Assembly: GCA_018818405.1 (NCBI GenBank)
Contig: JAHIRY010000027.1
Coordinates: 1 to 41,764, forward strand
Origin: Patescibacteria group bacterium
GTDB lineage: Bacteria; Patescibacteriota; Patescibacteriia; UBA11705; JABHMO01
Reading direction: 5' to 3'
DNA length: 41,764 nucleotides
Numbering within the stretch: the first letter of the stretch is position 1; each line of letters begins with the position of its first letter. The notes under the pieces were generated by a model, which was given only the letters and a program-made list of their open reading frames with translations, had not been told where the DNA came from and did not search any database. Both the position numbers and the translations under genes were made by a program. Below, piece after piece: positions 28,369 through 37,639 of this stretch.

Positions 28369-30450
28369 TTATGCCGCCAATTTCACATCCAACGGCTGGC
28401 CGCTCGCATTTTCAATCGCAATTTTCAGATTTTGCGCGATTCCTTTGTAAAACTCTCCATCCACCGGTTGCATAACCATTCTGCTTTCTCCTCCGGCGCC
28501 CTTCTGTATTGTGGCGGATTTCTGAGATTCCAGATCTGTTGCGAATTTATTTATTGCCGTTTTTATCGCATCAACCTTGTCTCCCATTTCAATAATGAGC
28601 GTATTAAGCGGATTTTTTCGATCGCTTGACCGCCTTGCAATCAATATATCATCGAATGCATCAATCTTTGCCGCCAACGCTCTGACTTTTTTCACTTTAT
28701 TATCAATAATTGCCGTCGGATCCTGCTCATTCAATTCCGCGTCAGTCAAAAACAATGCATCAGCTCCTTTTGCCAATTCCTTGACTGAATTTTCCCATTC
28801 TTTTTCCAGAGCTTCCGCTGATTCGGCTTTTGATTCGGCTGTTGCCGATTCTTGCTTCAATTCCGGCGCTTCTTCCGCTTTTGAACCGACAGTCGTTTCC
28901 ATTGCCGCGGCCTCTGATGGCGGCGCAACGGTTTCCGCGATTTCCGGCGCAATGGTTTCTTTTTCCGGTTTTATTTCTTTTTTCAATTCCGGCGCTTTTT
29001 CAACCGGCTTTTCCACCGGTTTTTCAGCAATAACCGGTTCTTCAACTTTTTCCGCTTCCAATGGTTTTTCTTCAATTATTTGCTCTTCATCAATCGGCTC
29101 ATATCCCACCGCGTCTTCATACGCCTGCCGTTTTGTCCGCAAATCTTCCAATTGCGCGGTTGATTCCTTGATCAGTTTTTGCATTGTTGTCATAATTCCC
29201 TTTCTGGCAGATCCTTTTTCTTCATTGCGCAGAGCAATCTCGGCAAATTTCAATTCAGCTTCCGTATCTTTGATCGATTCATTTACTTTTTCCAATTCAA
29301 CATTCAAAGCTTTCTCATCTTCAGGCGAAAGCTTTTTCTCAGCCACTTCAATTATTTCCGGCTCAACTTCCAGATGACCTTCGCTTATTTCTTCTTTTCT
29401 TTTTGCCAGTTTTGCGATTTCTTCATCAGCTTCCTTTATTTCTTTTTGAAAAGCTTCAACTTCCGCGCCGTCACTTGTTCCCGCGGCTTTTAATTTAGCC
29501 AAGGATTCCTGCGCTTTTGTCTTCGCTTCAACTTCGAGTGACACATCATCATCGATTTCATTCAACTGCGCTCTTATTTCTTCTTCAGAATGTTTTGGCT
29601 CGATTTCTTCCAAATCAGCTTCAGTCAATTCAATTTCTTCTTCCGCCTGTTCCGGCGCTTCCGGCTTTTGCGATTCTATCGCGCCGATAATTTCCGGCTC
29701 AACTTCAAGATGACCCTGGCTTATTTCTTCTTTTCTTTTTGCCAGCTTTGCAATCTCCTCATCCGCTTCCTTTACTTCTTTTTGAAATGCTTCAACTTCC
29801 GCGCCTTCGCTTGTTCCTGCGGCTTTCAATGTATCCAATGATTCCTGCGCTTTTGTTTTCGCTTCAACCTCGAGAGATACATCATCATCGATTTCATTCA
29901 ACTGAGCCGCTATTTCCTGCGGAGAATGTTCAGCTGAAATATCCGGTTCATCCGGAACAATCGGCGCTTCGATTTTAATTTCTTCTTTTGGCAATGGCGG
30001 CGGTTTTATTTCTTCCATATCTTCAGTTGTCAATTCAATCACCTCTTCCTTCCCTCCCTCAATCACTTCCAATTTCGGTTTTGCTTGAACTTCTTTGTCA
30101 ACATTCGCCGGCTCGCCGAGCATTTCAGCCAATTTTATCTCAGCAGTCAATCTTTTCATTCTTTTTTCAATATCATCCATTGATTTTTCAATATTTTCAA
30201 TTTCAGCGGTTATTTCCGCTTGTTTGTCAGGATCAATGTCTCCGCCGGCTTTTGATTTTTCCAGATCAGCCTCAGCATCTTTCAAATAACCGTCCGCAAT
30301 ATCAAAATCCTCTTGAATCGCTTCAAGCTTTTTTTGCAAACGCCCTTTTTCTCCTTCAACTCCGGTTTCCTTTTTCGATTCCGGCGCTTCCGGCGTTTGA
30401 ACGGCTTCTTGCATCGCCGATTTTTCAACATCTTGCGGTTGTTGCACCAT
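28369..30450 (-). CDS. Large Glu/Lys/Ala-rich coiled-coil protein with internal duplication
   Basis: Two copies of AQLNEIDDDVSLEVEAKTKAQESL..LKAAGTS.GAEVEAFQKE.KEADEEIAKLAKRKEEIS.GHLEVEPEII. Confidence 0.85.
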   Translation of the reverse strand: MVQQPQDVEKSAMQEAVQTPEAPESKKETGVEGEKGRLQKKLEAIQEDFDIADGYLKDAEADLEKSKAGGDIDPDKQAEITAEIENIEKSMDDIEKRMKRLTAEIKLAEMLGEPANVDKEVQAKPKLEVIEGGKEEVIELTTEDMEEIKPPPLPKEEIKIEAPIVPDEPDISAEHSPQEIAAQLNEIDDDVSLEVEAKTKAQESLDTLKAAGTSEGAEVEAFQKEVKEADEEIAKLAKRKEEISQGHLEVEPEIIGAIESQKPEAPEQAEEEIELTEADLEEIEPKHSEEEIRAQLNEIDDDVSLEVEAKTKAQESLAKLKAAGTSDGAEVEAFQKEIKEADEEIAKLAKRKEEISEGHLEVEPEIIEVAEKKLSPEDEKALNVELEKVNESIKDTEAELKFAEIALRNEEKGSARKGIMTTMQKLIKESTAQLEDLRTKRQAYEDAVGYEPIDEEQIIEEKPLEAEKVEEPVIAEKPVEKPVEKAPELKKEIKPEKETIAPEIAETVAPPSEAAAMETTVGSKAEEAPELKQESATAESKAESAEALEKEWENSVKELAKGADALFLTDAELNEQDPTAIIDNKVKKVRALAAKIDAFDDILIARRSSDRKNPLNTLIIEMGDKVDAIKTAINKFATDLESQKSATIQKGAGGESRMVMQPVDGEFYKGIAQNLKIAIENASGQPLDVKLAA

Positions 30451-30515
30451 ATTTTTTCTTTTTATTTTTAATATTTGCTATAATTATATCAGAAAATTAA
30501 TAACAAACCAAAAAT

Positions 30516-30713
30516 ATGGCGGAAATCAAATCAGAAGCAATCGCTCCGGCGACAAAAGAACAAAAAATAGCATCGCTCGAAGCGGAAATGGCCGAGCTGG
30601 CCAAGGAAGCGGCTGAAGCGAAATCAGCGTCAGCCAAAGTAAAAATAAAAATCCGGCAAATGCGCGCGGAAAAAAAATTAAAGGAAATAAGAACGCAGAT
30701 TACCGCAATGTAA
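30516..30713 (+). CDS. Small Ala/Glu/Lys-rich coiled-coil protein
   Basis: 65-aa ORF with upstream TGCTATAAT and downstream terminator. Confidence 0.6.
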   Translation: MAEIKSEAIAPATKEQKIASLEAEMAELAKEAAEAKSASAKVKIKIRQMRAEKKLKEIRTQITAM

Positions 30714-30714
30714 T

Positions 30715-30745
30715 AAAAAAAACGACCGAACGGTCGTTTTTTTTG
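30715..30745. terminator. Bidirectional intrinsic terminator
   Basis: AAAAAAAACGACCGAACGGTCGTTTTTTTTG. Confidence 0.85.
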
Positions 30746-30755
30746 TATTGAAAAT

Positions 30756-32171
30756 CTACAACTTATAATATTCTTTAAATCTTCTCATTGCATCATTGTC
30801 AGCCCTATTGAAATTATCTGTTATTTGTCTTGCTTCCAAATCTGCATTTAGATTCATGCCATATTTATTTGATAAATCAGTAATTTCTTTGGTTAAGACA
30901 CTTTTATCAGGATAAACTGATCTGCGAATTTCGTTTATGGCTCCCCTCAATTGCTCCTTGCGGATCGGTAGGGAGGCCCTGAGACCTTCCGCGTTCTCTA
31001 TCATTGTTTGCACCTGCTCTTTTGTCAACTTAAAGCTTCCTTGTTGAATTTCACCTTTTTCATCAACAATTTTTTCAACCACTACCGTTTTTGTAAAAAA
31101 ACCGAATTTTTTTAACAATGGAGCTAAAGATGCTCTCACTTGAGACACCTGCTTTAACTTTTCATCAATTTCTATCATCTCATCCGCAGTATTGGACAGG
31201 GATTCTCCCAACGAGTTAACTTTTTCTGAAATGTTCTCCTGATATTCTTTCAGCTTCGCTTCTCCTTCTTCGAATTTCATTTTTTTAGCTTCATCTTCCT
31301 TCCGCATCTCTTCCAATTTCGCTTCGTGTTCTTTATCTATCCCCTGTTCCGCCGCCGCCTCCTTTAGCGCTTCAGCTGTAATTTCTTGATCTGCCGCCTC
31401 AGGACTTTCTTCTTTTTTCTCCATCCCCGCCTTTAATTCATCTCGTCTTTTCCCCAAAGCAACCATTTCCTGATATTCTGCGGAATTGAACAACTGCGAA
31501 ACATTATTCATCTGTTCCTCCGAAATTTTACCCGGTAAATTTTTTTGCGCATACCCAGCCAGTTGCTCCATGTTCATTTTTTCAATTTCTTTACGCTGCT
31601 CATCAGAAATTGGTTCCAGTTTATCCAATGCATCGCCAATATCATACTTTTGAAGTATCGCATTCATCCTACCACTCCAATGATCAACTATTTCTGAATA
31701 TTCCTCCGCTGGTGTTTTTTCCCCTGGCAATTCTTCAATTATATCGGCTTCGGATAATTCGATAGTATCTTTCGCCGCTTCAACCAGTTCTTCTTCCACT
31801 GCTTCCGCCGGAGCTTCCTCTTTCAATTCAGGCGCCTCTTCCACGACTTCCTCAGCCGAACCGGTCAAAGCCGCTTCCTGCTCTCTCAAAATAGCCAGTC
31901 TCTTCTCAATCTTGTCTTGCCTCGCCTCGACAAGTTCGATTCCTTTTTTAATCGCATCCATTTCTTTTTTATTCTCAGCTGTTTCTGGTCCGAGCGATTC
32001 CAGCTCTTCCTCCATCATTTCCAGATCAGCATCCATATTCTCAAAATCCTTTTCAATTTTTCCCCTCGACTTTTTCAAATCCTCCATTTTTTCCGCTGTT
32101 GATTTTTCCCGCGCTTCCGCTTTTACGGGCTGTTCTTTTGAATCTTGTCTTTTTTCCGCAGTAAATGCCAT
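30756..32171 (-). CDS. Glu/Lys-rich coiled-coil protein
   Basis: Contains EEAPELKEEAP and TIELSEADIIEELP motifs shared with the 28369-30450 protein. Confidence 0.8.
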   Translation of the reverse strand: MAFTAEKRQDSKEQPVKAEAREKSTAEKMEDLKKSRGKIEKDFENMDADLEMMEEELESLGPETAENKKEMDAIKKGIELVEARQDKIEKRLAILREQEAALTGSAEEVVEEAPELKEEAPAEAVEEELVEAAKDTIELSEADIIEELPGEKTPAEEYSEIVDHWSGRMNAILQKYDIGDALDKLEPISDEQRKEIEKMNMEQLAGYAQKNLPGKISEEQMNNVSQLFNSAEYQEMVALGKRRDELKAGMEKKEESPEAADQEITAEALKEAAAEQGIDKEHEAKLEEMRKEDEAKKMKFEEGEAKLKEYQENISEKVNSLGESLSNTADEMIEIDEKLKQVSQVRASLAPLLKKFGFFTKTVVVEKIVDEKGEIQQGSFKLTKEQVQTMIENAEGLRASLPIRKEQLRGAINEIRRSVYPDKSVLTKEITDLSNKYGMNLNADLEARQITDNFNRADNDAMRRFKEYYKL

Positions 32172-32221
32172 AATGTTTAAATTATTTGTCTTGCTTTAAT
32201 TTTACCACATTATAAAAAAAC

Positions 32222-32263
32222 AAAAAAATGTCATGCTTCGACAGGCTCAGCATGACATTTTTT
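32222..32263. terminator. Palindromic terminator-like repeat, copy B (downstream of ychF)
   Basis: AAAAAAATGTCATGCTTCGACAGGCTCAGCATGACATTTTTTG. Confidence 0.8.
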
Positions 32264-32302
32264 GTTTCGCATTAATTCGCATCAATTCGCACTTATTCGC
32301 AT

Positions 32303-33391
32303 TTAAACACTAAACCGAAAAACGCAAACATCGCCATCTTTCACTTCATAAATCTTTCCTTCCAGCCGAATCAAACCTTTTTCCTTTGCCGCCGGCTCGC
32401 TCCCGCTGTCCAGCAAATCCTTCCAGTTGATCACCTCGGCCGCGATAAATCCGCGCTCAAAATCGCCGTGAATAACGCCGGCCGCTTGCGGCGCTTTTGT
32501 TCCTCTTTTTATTGTCCACGCTTTTGTTTCCATTTCTCCTGTTGTGATAAAACTGATCAAATCCAAAATTTTATAAGCTTCCACAATTATTCTGTCCAGT
32601 CCGGTCATGCTGATTCCCGCTGACTCCAAATATTCTATCACTTCATCGGAATTAAGTTCCGCCAGCTCGGATTCCAGCTGCGCGCAAATCGGGATTACCA
32701 CCTCTTTTTTCAAAATCTCGATTTCAACCGGCTTATTCAATTCGCTTTCATCCACATTCAAAACATAAATCATCGGCTTTATTGTCAGCAAATTCAATTG
32801 TTTTAAAATCTTCATTTCATCTTCATCCAAATCAAACGTTCTCAACAATATTCCATTTTCCAAAGCCGGAATTATTTTTGTTTCCAGAAATTCCGCGGCT
32901 TTTCGGTCATCTTTTTCCGTTTTCAAGGCAGCTGTTTTTAATTTACTTTTCAATTTCGACAAATGCTTGCTCGCTGTTTCCAGATCAGCGAAAGCCAATT
33001 CAATATTTATCACTTCAACATCGCTCGCCGGATCGACTTTTCCCGCGACATGAATAATGTCGCCCGATTTGAAATCGCGAACAACCTGACAAATCGCGTC
33101 AACTTCTCGAATATTGGCGAGAAATTTATTTCCCAGACCTTCGCCTTTGTGCGCGCCTTTTACAATTCCCGCAATATCGATAAACTCGATCGCGGTTGGC
33201 ACGATTTTTTTTGATTTGGAAAATTCCGCCAATTTTGACAGCCGCTCATCCGGCACAGCCACAACGCCTTTATTCGGCTCAATCGTGCAAAAAGGATAAT
33301 TGGCAATATCAATTTGTTTTTTCGTTAATGCTTTGAATAATGTAGACTTGCCCACATTCGGCAGGCCGACTATTCCGATTGAAAATGACAT
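32303..33391 (-). CDS. ychF: Redox-regulated ATPase YchF / OLA1-like GTPase family
   Basis: [47 protein letters not shown]...[36 protein letters not shown]...[10 protein letters not shown]. Confidence 0.98.
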   Translation of the reverse strand: MSFSIGIVGLPNVGKSTLFKALTKKQIDIANYPFCTIEPNKGVVAVPDERLSKLAEFSKSKKIVPTAIEFIDIAGIVKGAHKGEGLGNKFLANIREVDAICQVVRDFKSGDIIHVAGKVDPASDVEVINIELAFADLETASKHLSKLKSKLKTAALKTEKDDRKAAEFLETKIIPALENGILLRTFDLDEDEMKILKQLNLLTIKPMIYVLNVDESELNKPVEIEILKKEVVIPICAQLESELAELNSDEVIEYLESAGISMTGLDRIIVEAYKILDLISFITTGEMETKAWTIKRGTKAPQAAGVIHGDFERGFIAAEVINWKDLLDSGSEPAAKEKGLIRLEGKIYEVKDGDVCVFRFSV

Positions 33392-33487
33392 AGATTTATT
33401 AGTATTAATCGTTACGACTATACGAAATTTCGGCTATCCGGCTATCCGGCTAGCAAAATATTGAAATTTATAATTTCCGGATCCACT

Positions 33488-33583
33488 GGTCTCCGGGTCT
33501 CCTGGTCCCCTGGTCCCCGGGTCTCCTGGTTCCCTGGTCTCCGGGTCTCCTGGTTCCCTGGTCTCCGGGTCTCCTGGTCCCCA
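33488..33583 (+). repeat. 24-bp tandem repeat, four copies
   Basis: Units 33488, 33512, 33536, 33560: GGTCTCCGGGTCTCCTGGTYCCCT with few substitutions. Confidence 0.9.
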
Positions 33584-33637
33584 GCTCCCCTCGTTCACCG
33601 AAACATCAACTCCACCAATCTACCAGAAATCCAGCAA

Positions 33638-33668
33638 AAAGAAAAGACCGGAAATCCGGCTTTTCATT
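33638..33668. terminator. Intrinsic terminator
   Basis: AAAAGAAAAGACCGGAAATCCGGCTTTTC; A-rich flank gives U-tract on the minus strand. Confidence 0.6.
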
Positions 33669-33684
33669 GATGCACAGTCAAATC

Positions 33685-34575
33685 TTACTCGGTCAGCGCA
33701 AAAGTCGCGACAATTTCTTCAAATGTTTTCCTGGCGTCAAAATAACCGGTCAATTTTTTGTTTGCGATATTGAATGTCGCGCGATAAATTTTGTCTTCCG
33801 TTAAAATCATTATTGTCGGAATTTGATTGTTCGCTTCATCAACATTTATGTAATACAACATTTTTCCATCGTCAAAGTCATAAATGTCCAGCATTTCCAA
33901 TCCTGAAAACGCCGCATATTTCGCTCTGACCGTCATGTCTGACATTTCCGGATAATCCGACTCTATTATCACTGCGTTCAAAAAATCCGCTTGCCCTGTC
34001 GGCTGTAAATACACGATTTCCGAATCAATATTTTCTTTATCATTTGCTTTTATCAATGAACGAACCACTTCCCAATTTCTCGGATAATTAACAGTGAAAC
34101 TCAAATTTTCATCAGACAAAGCATTCCAATTCCCCGCATTCACCGAAGTGGGAATTTTCCTTGTTTTTTCGAATATATCAATCACCGCGGATTTGTTCGA
34201 AGCGCTCTCTTCTTCAAGGTTATTTGTTTTTTCTCGGAGATTGTTCAATTCCGCCTTCAAATCATTCACTTCCTGCTCCATGTTTTCCTTCACCAAATCT
34301 CCGCCCGCTTTTATTTCTCCGAATTTATCTTTTGTGTAGCCGACAAGAATTCCTATAATTCCCAGCGCGATTATGACAGCCACCGCTATGCTGAAAACTT
34401 TTGTTTCGCTTATCGATGTTTTTTTTCTCTCGGGAATTTCCCGCTTTTCCGGTTTTTCCATCTTGGCCGGTTTTGCCGGCTTCTCCGCTTTGCTCGCGGT
34501 TTTTCGGCTTCGTCTCTGTCGCGGCTTTTTCACTCCGCCGCTCTCCAATTCTTCTATTATATTTTCCAAAGCCAT
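33685..34575 (-). CDS. Membrane-anchored hypothetical protein with basic N-terminus, coiled coil and C-terminal beta domain
   Basis: KKPRQRRSRKTASKAEK; TM VFSIAVAVIIALGIIGILVGY; LSFTVNYPRNWEVV. Confidence 0.75.
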   Translation of the reverse strand: MALENIIEELESGGVKKPRQRRSRKTASKAEKPAKPAKMEKPEKREIPERKKTSISETKVFSIAVAVIIALGIIGILVGYTKDKFGEIKAGGDLVKENMEQEVNDLKAELNNLREKTNNLEEESASNKSAVIDIFEKTRKIPTSVNAGNWNALSDENLSFTVNYPRNWEVVRSLIKANDKENIDSEIVYLQPTGQADFLNAVIIESDYPEMSDMTVRAKYAAFSGLEMLDIYDFDDGKMLYYINVDEANNQIPTIMILTEDKIYRATFNIANKKLTGYFDARKTFEEIVATFALTE

Positions 34576-34706
34576 ACGCGTTTTGATTACTTATTATCAA
34601 TAACATTTTAGCATCTTCAATTATTTTGGCAAATAAGTTTTTCCGCAATAAATTGTATAACCGCGATAAAAAATGTATAATGCAATTATTGAAATAACAA
34701 AATCTT

Positions 34707-36464
34707 ATGGCAGACAGTCACCTATCAATCGAAGAATTATTATCAAAAAAAGCAAAAACCCAATTAAAAGGCGGAGCCGCTCCTGCCGCCGGCGCCGCGC
34801 CAACTTCCGATGAAGATGAATCAACGGGCGGGAAATTGGAAAAAAAATTGGAAAACATTCAAATCTCAGGAGCGGAAGCAAAAGTAAAAAGCGATGCTGA
34901 CGCGCTCGGACTTCCATATCTTGATCTAACTGCATTTCCCATGAGCGAGGAAGCGCTGAAAACCATTCCGGAAAATGTTTGCCGGGAAAATAATTTGATT
35001 TGTTTTGTAAATACGGGCGAAGAATTTCGGCTGGCCTCAACCGATCCGAAAAATCCCAAAATTGAAGAAATCAAACACAGCCTCGAAGATTCTCTTCATT
35101 CAAAAGGCGCGCTGTACCTGATTTCAAAACGCAGTCTGGAAAAAGCGCTGAAACAATATGCAAGGCTGCCGAAACTAAAAGCCGCCCCAAAAGGAGTTGA
35201 AGTGAGCGCCGAAGAAATGGAAAAATTCAAATCAATTGTCACCAATTTCAAACAATTGGATGAATATATCAAAAAAGTTAATGTCACCGAATTGGTAACT
35301 CTTATTATCGCGGCCGCGGTTCAGGCGAATTCTTCCGACATTCATATTGAAGCCGAAGAAAATGATGTTAAAGTCAGATTTCGCGTTGACGGAATTTTGC
35401 ATGATGCCGCGTCAATCGACAAAGCTCTCTGGCCGAAAATAATTTCCAGAATAAAACTGCTTTCAGGTTTGAAACTTAATATCACGGAAAAACCGCAAGA
35501 CGGCAGATTCAGCATCAAAATGACTGAAGGAAAAATGGATGTCCGCGTATCCTGCACTCCGATCACTTGGGGCGAGAGCGTTGTTATGAGATTGCTAAAG
35601 GCTTCTTCAACTTCTCTGACATTTGAAGATCTGGGAATTATCGGCAAAGCTTATGCTGAACTGAAAACGCAAACGGAACGGCCGAACGGAATGATTATCA
35701 CCACCGGTCCGACCGGATCCGGAAAAACGACAACTCTTTACGCGATTTTAAATAAGTTGAATACGGAAGGAATAAAAATTTTCACGCTGGAAGATCCGGT
35801 GGAATACAAACTCGAAGGAATAAATCAAAGCCAGATCGATCACAGCAAAGGATATTCATTTGCCGACGGACTAAGATCGATCCTGCGCCAAGATCCTGAT
35901 ATTGTCATGGTCGGAGAAATGCGCGATCTCGAAACAGCGGAAACCGCAATAAACTCGGCGCTCACCGGACATCTGGTGCTTTCCACCATTCACACCAACA
36001 GCGCGGCCGGCGCAATTCCAAGATTTCTGGCGCTCGGAGTAAAACCGTTTCTTCTGGCACCCGCATTGAACATTGTCATGGGTCAGCGATTGGTGAGAAA
36101 AATTTGTCAGGAATGCAAACAAGAAGTTCAACTGGATCCGGAAAAATTAAAAAGAGCGACTGAACTTTTATCCGCCATTCCGGAAAAACATCCTGATCGG
36201 CCGGATCTGAGCAAACTTGTATTCTATGAATCAAAAGGCTGCAAAACCTGCAATGATATCGGATACAAAGGACGGCTGGGAATTTATGAAATTATGATTC
36301 TCTCTCCGGAAATAGAAAAACTAATCTCAGTGGAAAATGTTTCGGAAAATGATATTCAAAACGAAGCGATCAAAGGCGGAATGATTACAATGGCGCAAGA
36401 CGGATTGCTAAAAGCGCTCAAAGGAATAACTTCGGTGGATGAAATCTTCAGAGTCAGCGAATAA
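34707..36464 (+). CDS. pilB: GspE/PulE/PilB-family type II/IV pilus assembly ATPase
   Basis: SDIHIEAEENDVKVRFRVDGILHD; TTGPTGSGKTTTLYAIL; LEDPVEYKLEGINQSQID; LRSILRQDPDIVMVGEMRDLETAETAINSALTGHLVLSTIHTNSA; C-QEC...CKTC zinc site. Confidence 0.95.
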   Translation: MADSHLSIEELLSKKAKTQLKGGAAPAAGAAPTSDEDESTGGKLEKKLENIQISGAEAKVKSDADALGLPYLDLTAFPMSEEALKTIPENVCRENNLICFVNTGEEFRLASTDPKNPKIEEIKHSLEDSLHSKGALYLISKRSLEKALKQYARLPKLKAAPKGVEVSAEEMEKFKSIVTNFKQLDEYIKKVNVTELVTLIIAAAVQANSSDIHIEAEENDVKVRFRVDGILHDAASIDKALWPKIISRIKLLSGLKLNITEKPQDGRFSIKMTEGKMDVRVSCTPITWGESVVMRLLKASSTSLTFEDLGIIGKAYAELKTQTERPNGMIITTGPTGSGKTTTLYAILNKLNTEGIKIFTLEDPVEYKLEGINQSQIDHSKGYSFADGLRSILRQDPDIVMVGEMRDLETAETAINSALTGHLVLSTIHTNSAAGAIPRFLALGVKPFLLAPALNIVMGQRLVRKICQECKQEVQLDPEKLKRATELLSAIPEKHPDRPDLSKLVFYESKGCKTCNDIGYKGRLGIYEIMILSPEIEKLISVENVSENDIQNEAIKGGMITMAQDGLLKALKGITSVDEIFRVSE

Positions 36465-36473
36465 TCAGACAAA

Positions 36474-36504
36474 ACAAAAAAGAGCTTTTCAAAGCTCTTT
36501 TTTA
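36474..36504. terminator. Intrinsic terminator
   Basis: AAAAAAGAGCTTTTCAAAGCTCTTTTTTA. Confidence 0.8.
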
Positions 36505-36593
36505 TTTTCATTCTTGACAACCCCGTAAATCGTGCTATTCTATATTATTGTTTGTTCATTACCCCACAACGAACAAAGGCGGAGGAGGCAATA

Positions 36594-36977
36594 ATGCGGA
36601 ATGACTTTCGGGAAAAAATCCAAGTGCTCAGCGACAAAGCAAATGATCTTCGTCGAAAACTTGATGATCCCTACCGCCATGAAACTCATAGACTGTTCAT
36701 GCTCAGTCAATTGAAACAAGTGTCAATCGCCCTGCTAAAAATTCGTATAACTCCTGCAGCTTACGGATCATGCGAGAAATGCGAGGAACTCATCGAGGAG
36801 GCTCGGCTCGCAATTATTCCGGAAGCTCAATTCTGCGTTGATTGCGCGGAAGAGCAAGAAAAACTTCAGCGAAAGACGGCGCCCGAACTGACCGATCTGG
36901 CGAAAGACTGCGAAACATTTTCTCCGGAAGATCCGCATGAAAACATCGTGGCTCGATTCAAAGCGGCGGAGGTGTAA
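36594..36977 (+). CDS. DksA/TraR-type C4 zinc-finger protein
   Basis: YGSCEKCEELIEEARLAIIPEAQFCVDCAEEQE; SD GGAGGAGG-N5-ATG. Confidence 0.75.
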   Translation: MRNDFREKIQVLSDKANDLRRKLDDPYRHETHRLFMLSQLKQVSIALLKIRITPAAYGSCEKCEELIEEARLAIIPEAQFCVDCAEEQEKLQRKTAPELTDLAKDCETFSPEDPHENIVARFKAAEV

Positions 36978-36978
36978 G

Positions 36979-37248
36979 ATGTCAAGGGGGGAAGAAATCA
37001 TTCAACTTGCGGTCCAATCGCTCGGACAAATGCAACCGGATATTCCCATTGATTTGGCGCTGGCAACATTGATTCCGCTGTGGCAAGACTATGTCCGGCA
37101 GATCATGCCCGGCAACCTGCGCGAACAGTTTGAAAGAATCGAATGTGTTAGAAAAAAAATTGAATTCTGCGATCAAGGCGATCCGCAATTCAGACTGACC
37201 GCATTCTGGCGGATTTCTCTCCAGCGCTACATTCAGACTTTCAACTAG
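36979..37248 (+). CDS. Hypothetical protein
   Basis: SD GGAGG-N6-ATG; start nearly abuts the upstream stop codon. Confidence 0.65.
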   Translation: MSRGEEIIQLAVQSLGQMQPDIPIDLALATLIPLWQDYVRQIMPGNLREQFERIECVRKKIEFCDQGDPQFRLTAFWRISLQRYIQTFN

Positions 37249-37421
37249 AAAGTCAAAAAAAATTGACCGGGTTCACAATCCGGTCTTTTTCTTTTCATCA
37301 GATGAACTAAATGTTAAAATTAGTTCAAATTCCATGTAATTATTCAACAAACTGCAAATACTTGACATAATCAAATATTTATTATAATCTTAATTCTCCA
37401 CTCAAAAAAAGGAAGATCACC

Positions 37422-37595
37422 ATGAAAGCAACAGAATTAACCAAAACCCAAAAGGAGTATTTCGAACTGCTGACGGCAATCGCCGCTGAACGAGGATTGA
37501 CGATTCAGATCAGAAATCAAAAGATTCTGTGGAGGAGCCGTAAAACCGGAAGATTCGTCACGTGGTCTTCCATCAACATTTTGTCCAAAAAATAA
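37422..37595 (+). CDS. 57-aa hypothetical protein, absent from the supplied ORF track
   Basis: MKATELTKTQKEYFELLTAIAAERGLTIQIRNQKILWRSRKTGRFVTWSSINILSKK; upstream TTGACA/TATAAT and AAAGGAAG; own terminator. Confidence 0.6.
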   Translation: MKATELTKTQKEYFELLTAIAAERGLTIQIRNQKILWRSRKTGRFVTWSSINILSKK

Positions 37596-37633
37596 AACAG
37601 AGCCCTTGCAACAAGAGCTCTGTATTATTTTAA
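37595..37633 (+). terminator. Intrinsic terminator
   Basis: ACAGAGCCCTTGCAACAAGAGCTCTGTATTATTTT. Confidence 0.65.
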
Positions 37634-37639
37634 AAAACT

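Noticed and set aside
28577-29377. 266-aa plus-strand Ser/Phe-rich ORF
   Set aside because: Antisense shadow of the Glu/Lys-rich coiled-coil gene at 28369-30450.
33488-33583. Possible CRISPR array
   Set aside because: Units are directly contiguous with no spacers; no cas genes in the window.
33461-33670. 69-aa ORF with GLRVSWFP repeats
   Set aside because: Simply a translation of the 24-bp tandem repeat.
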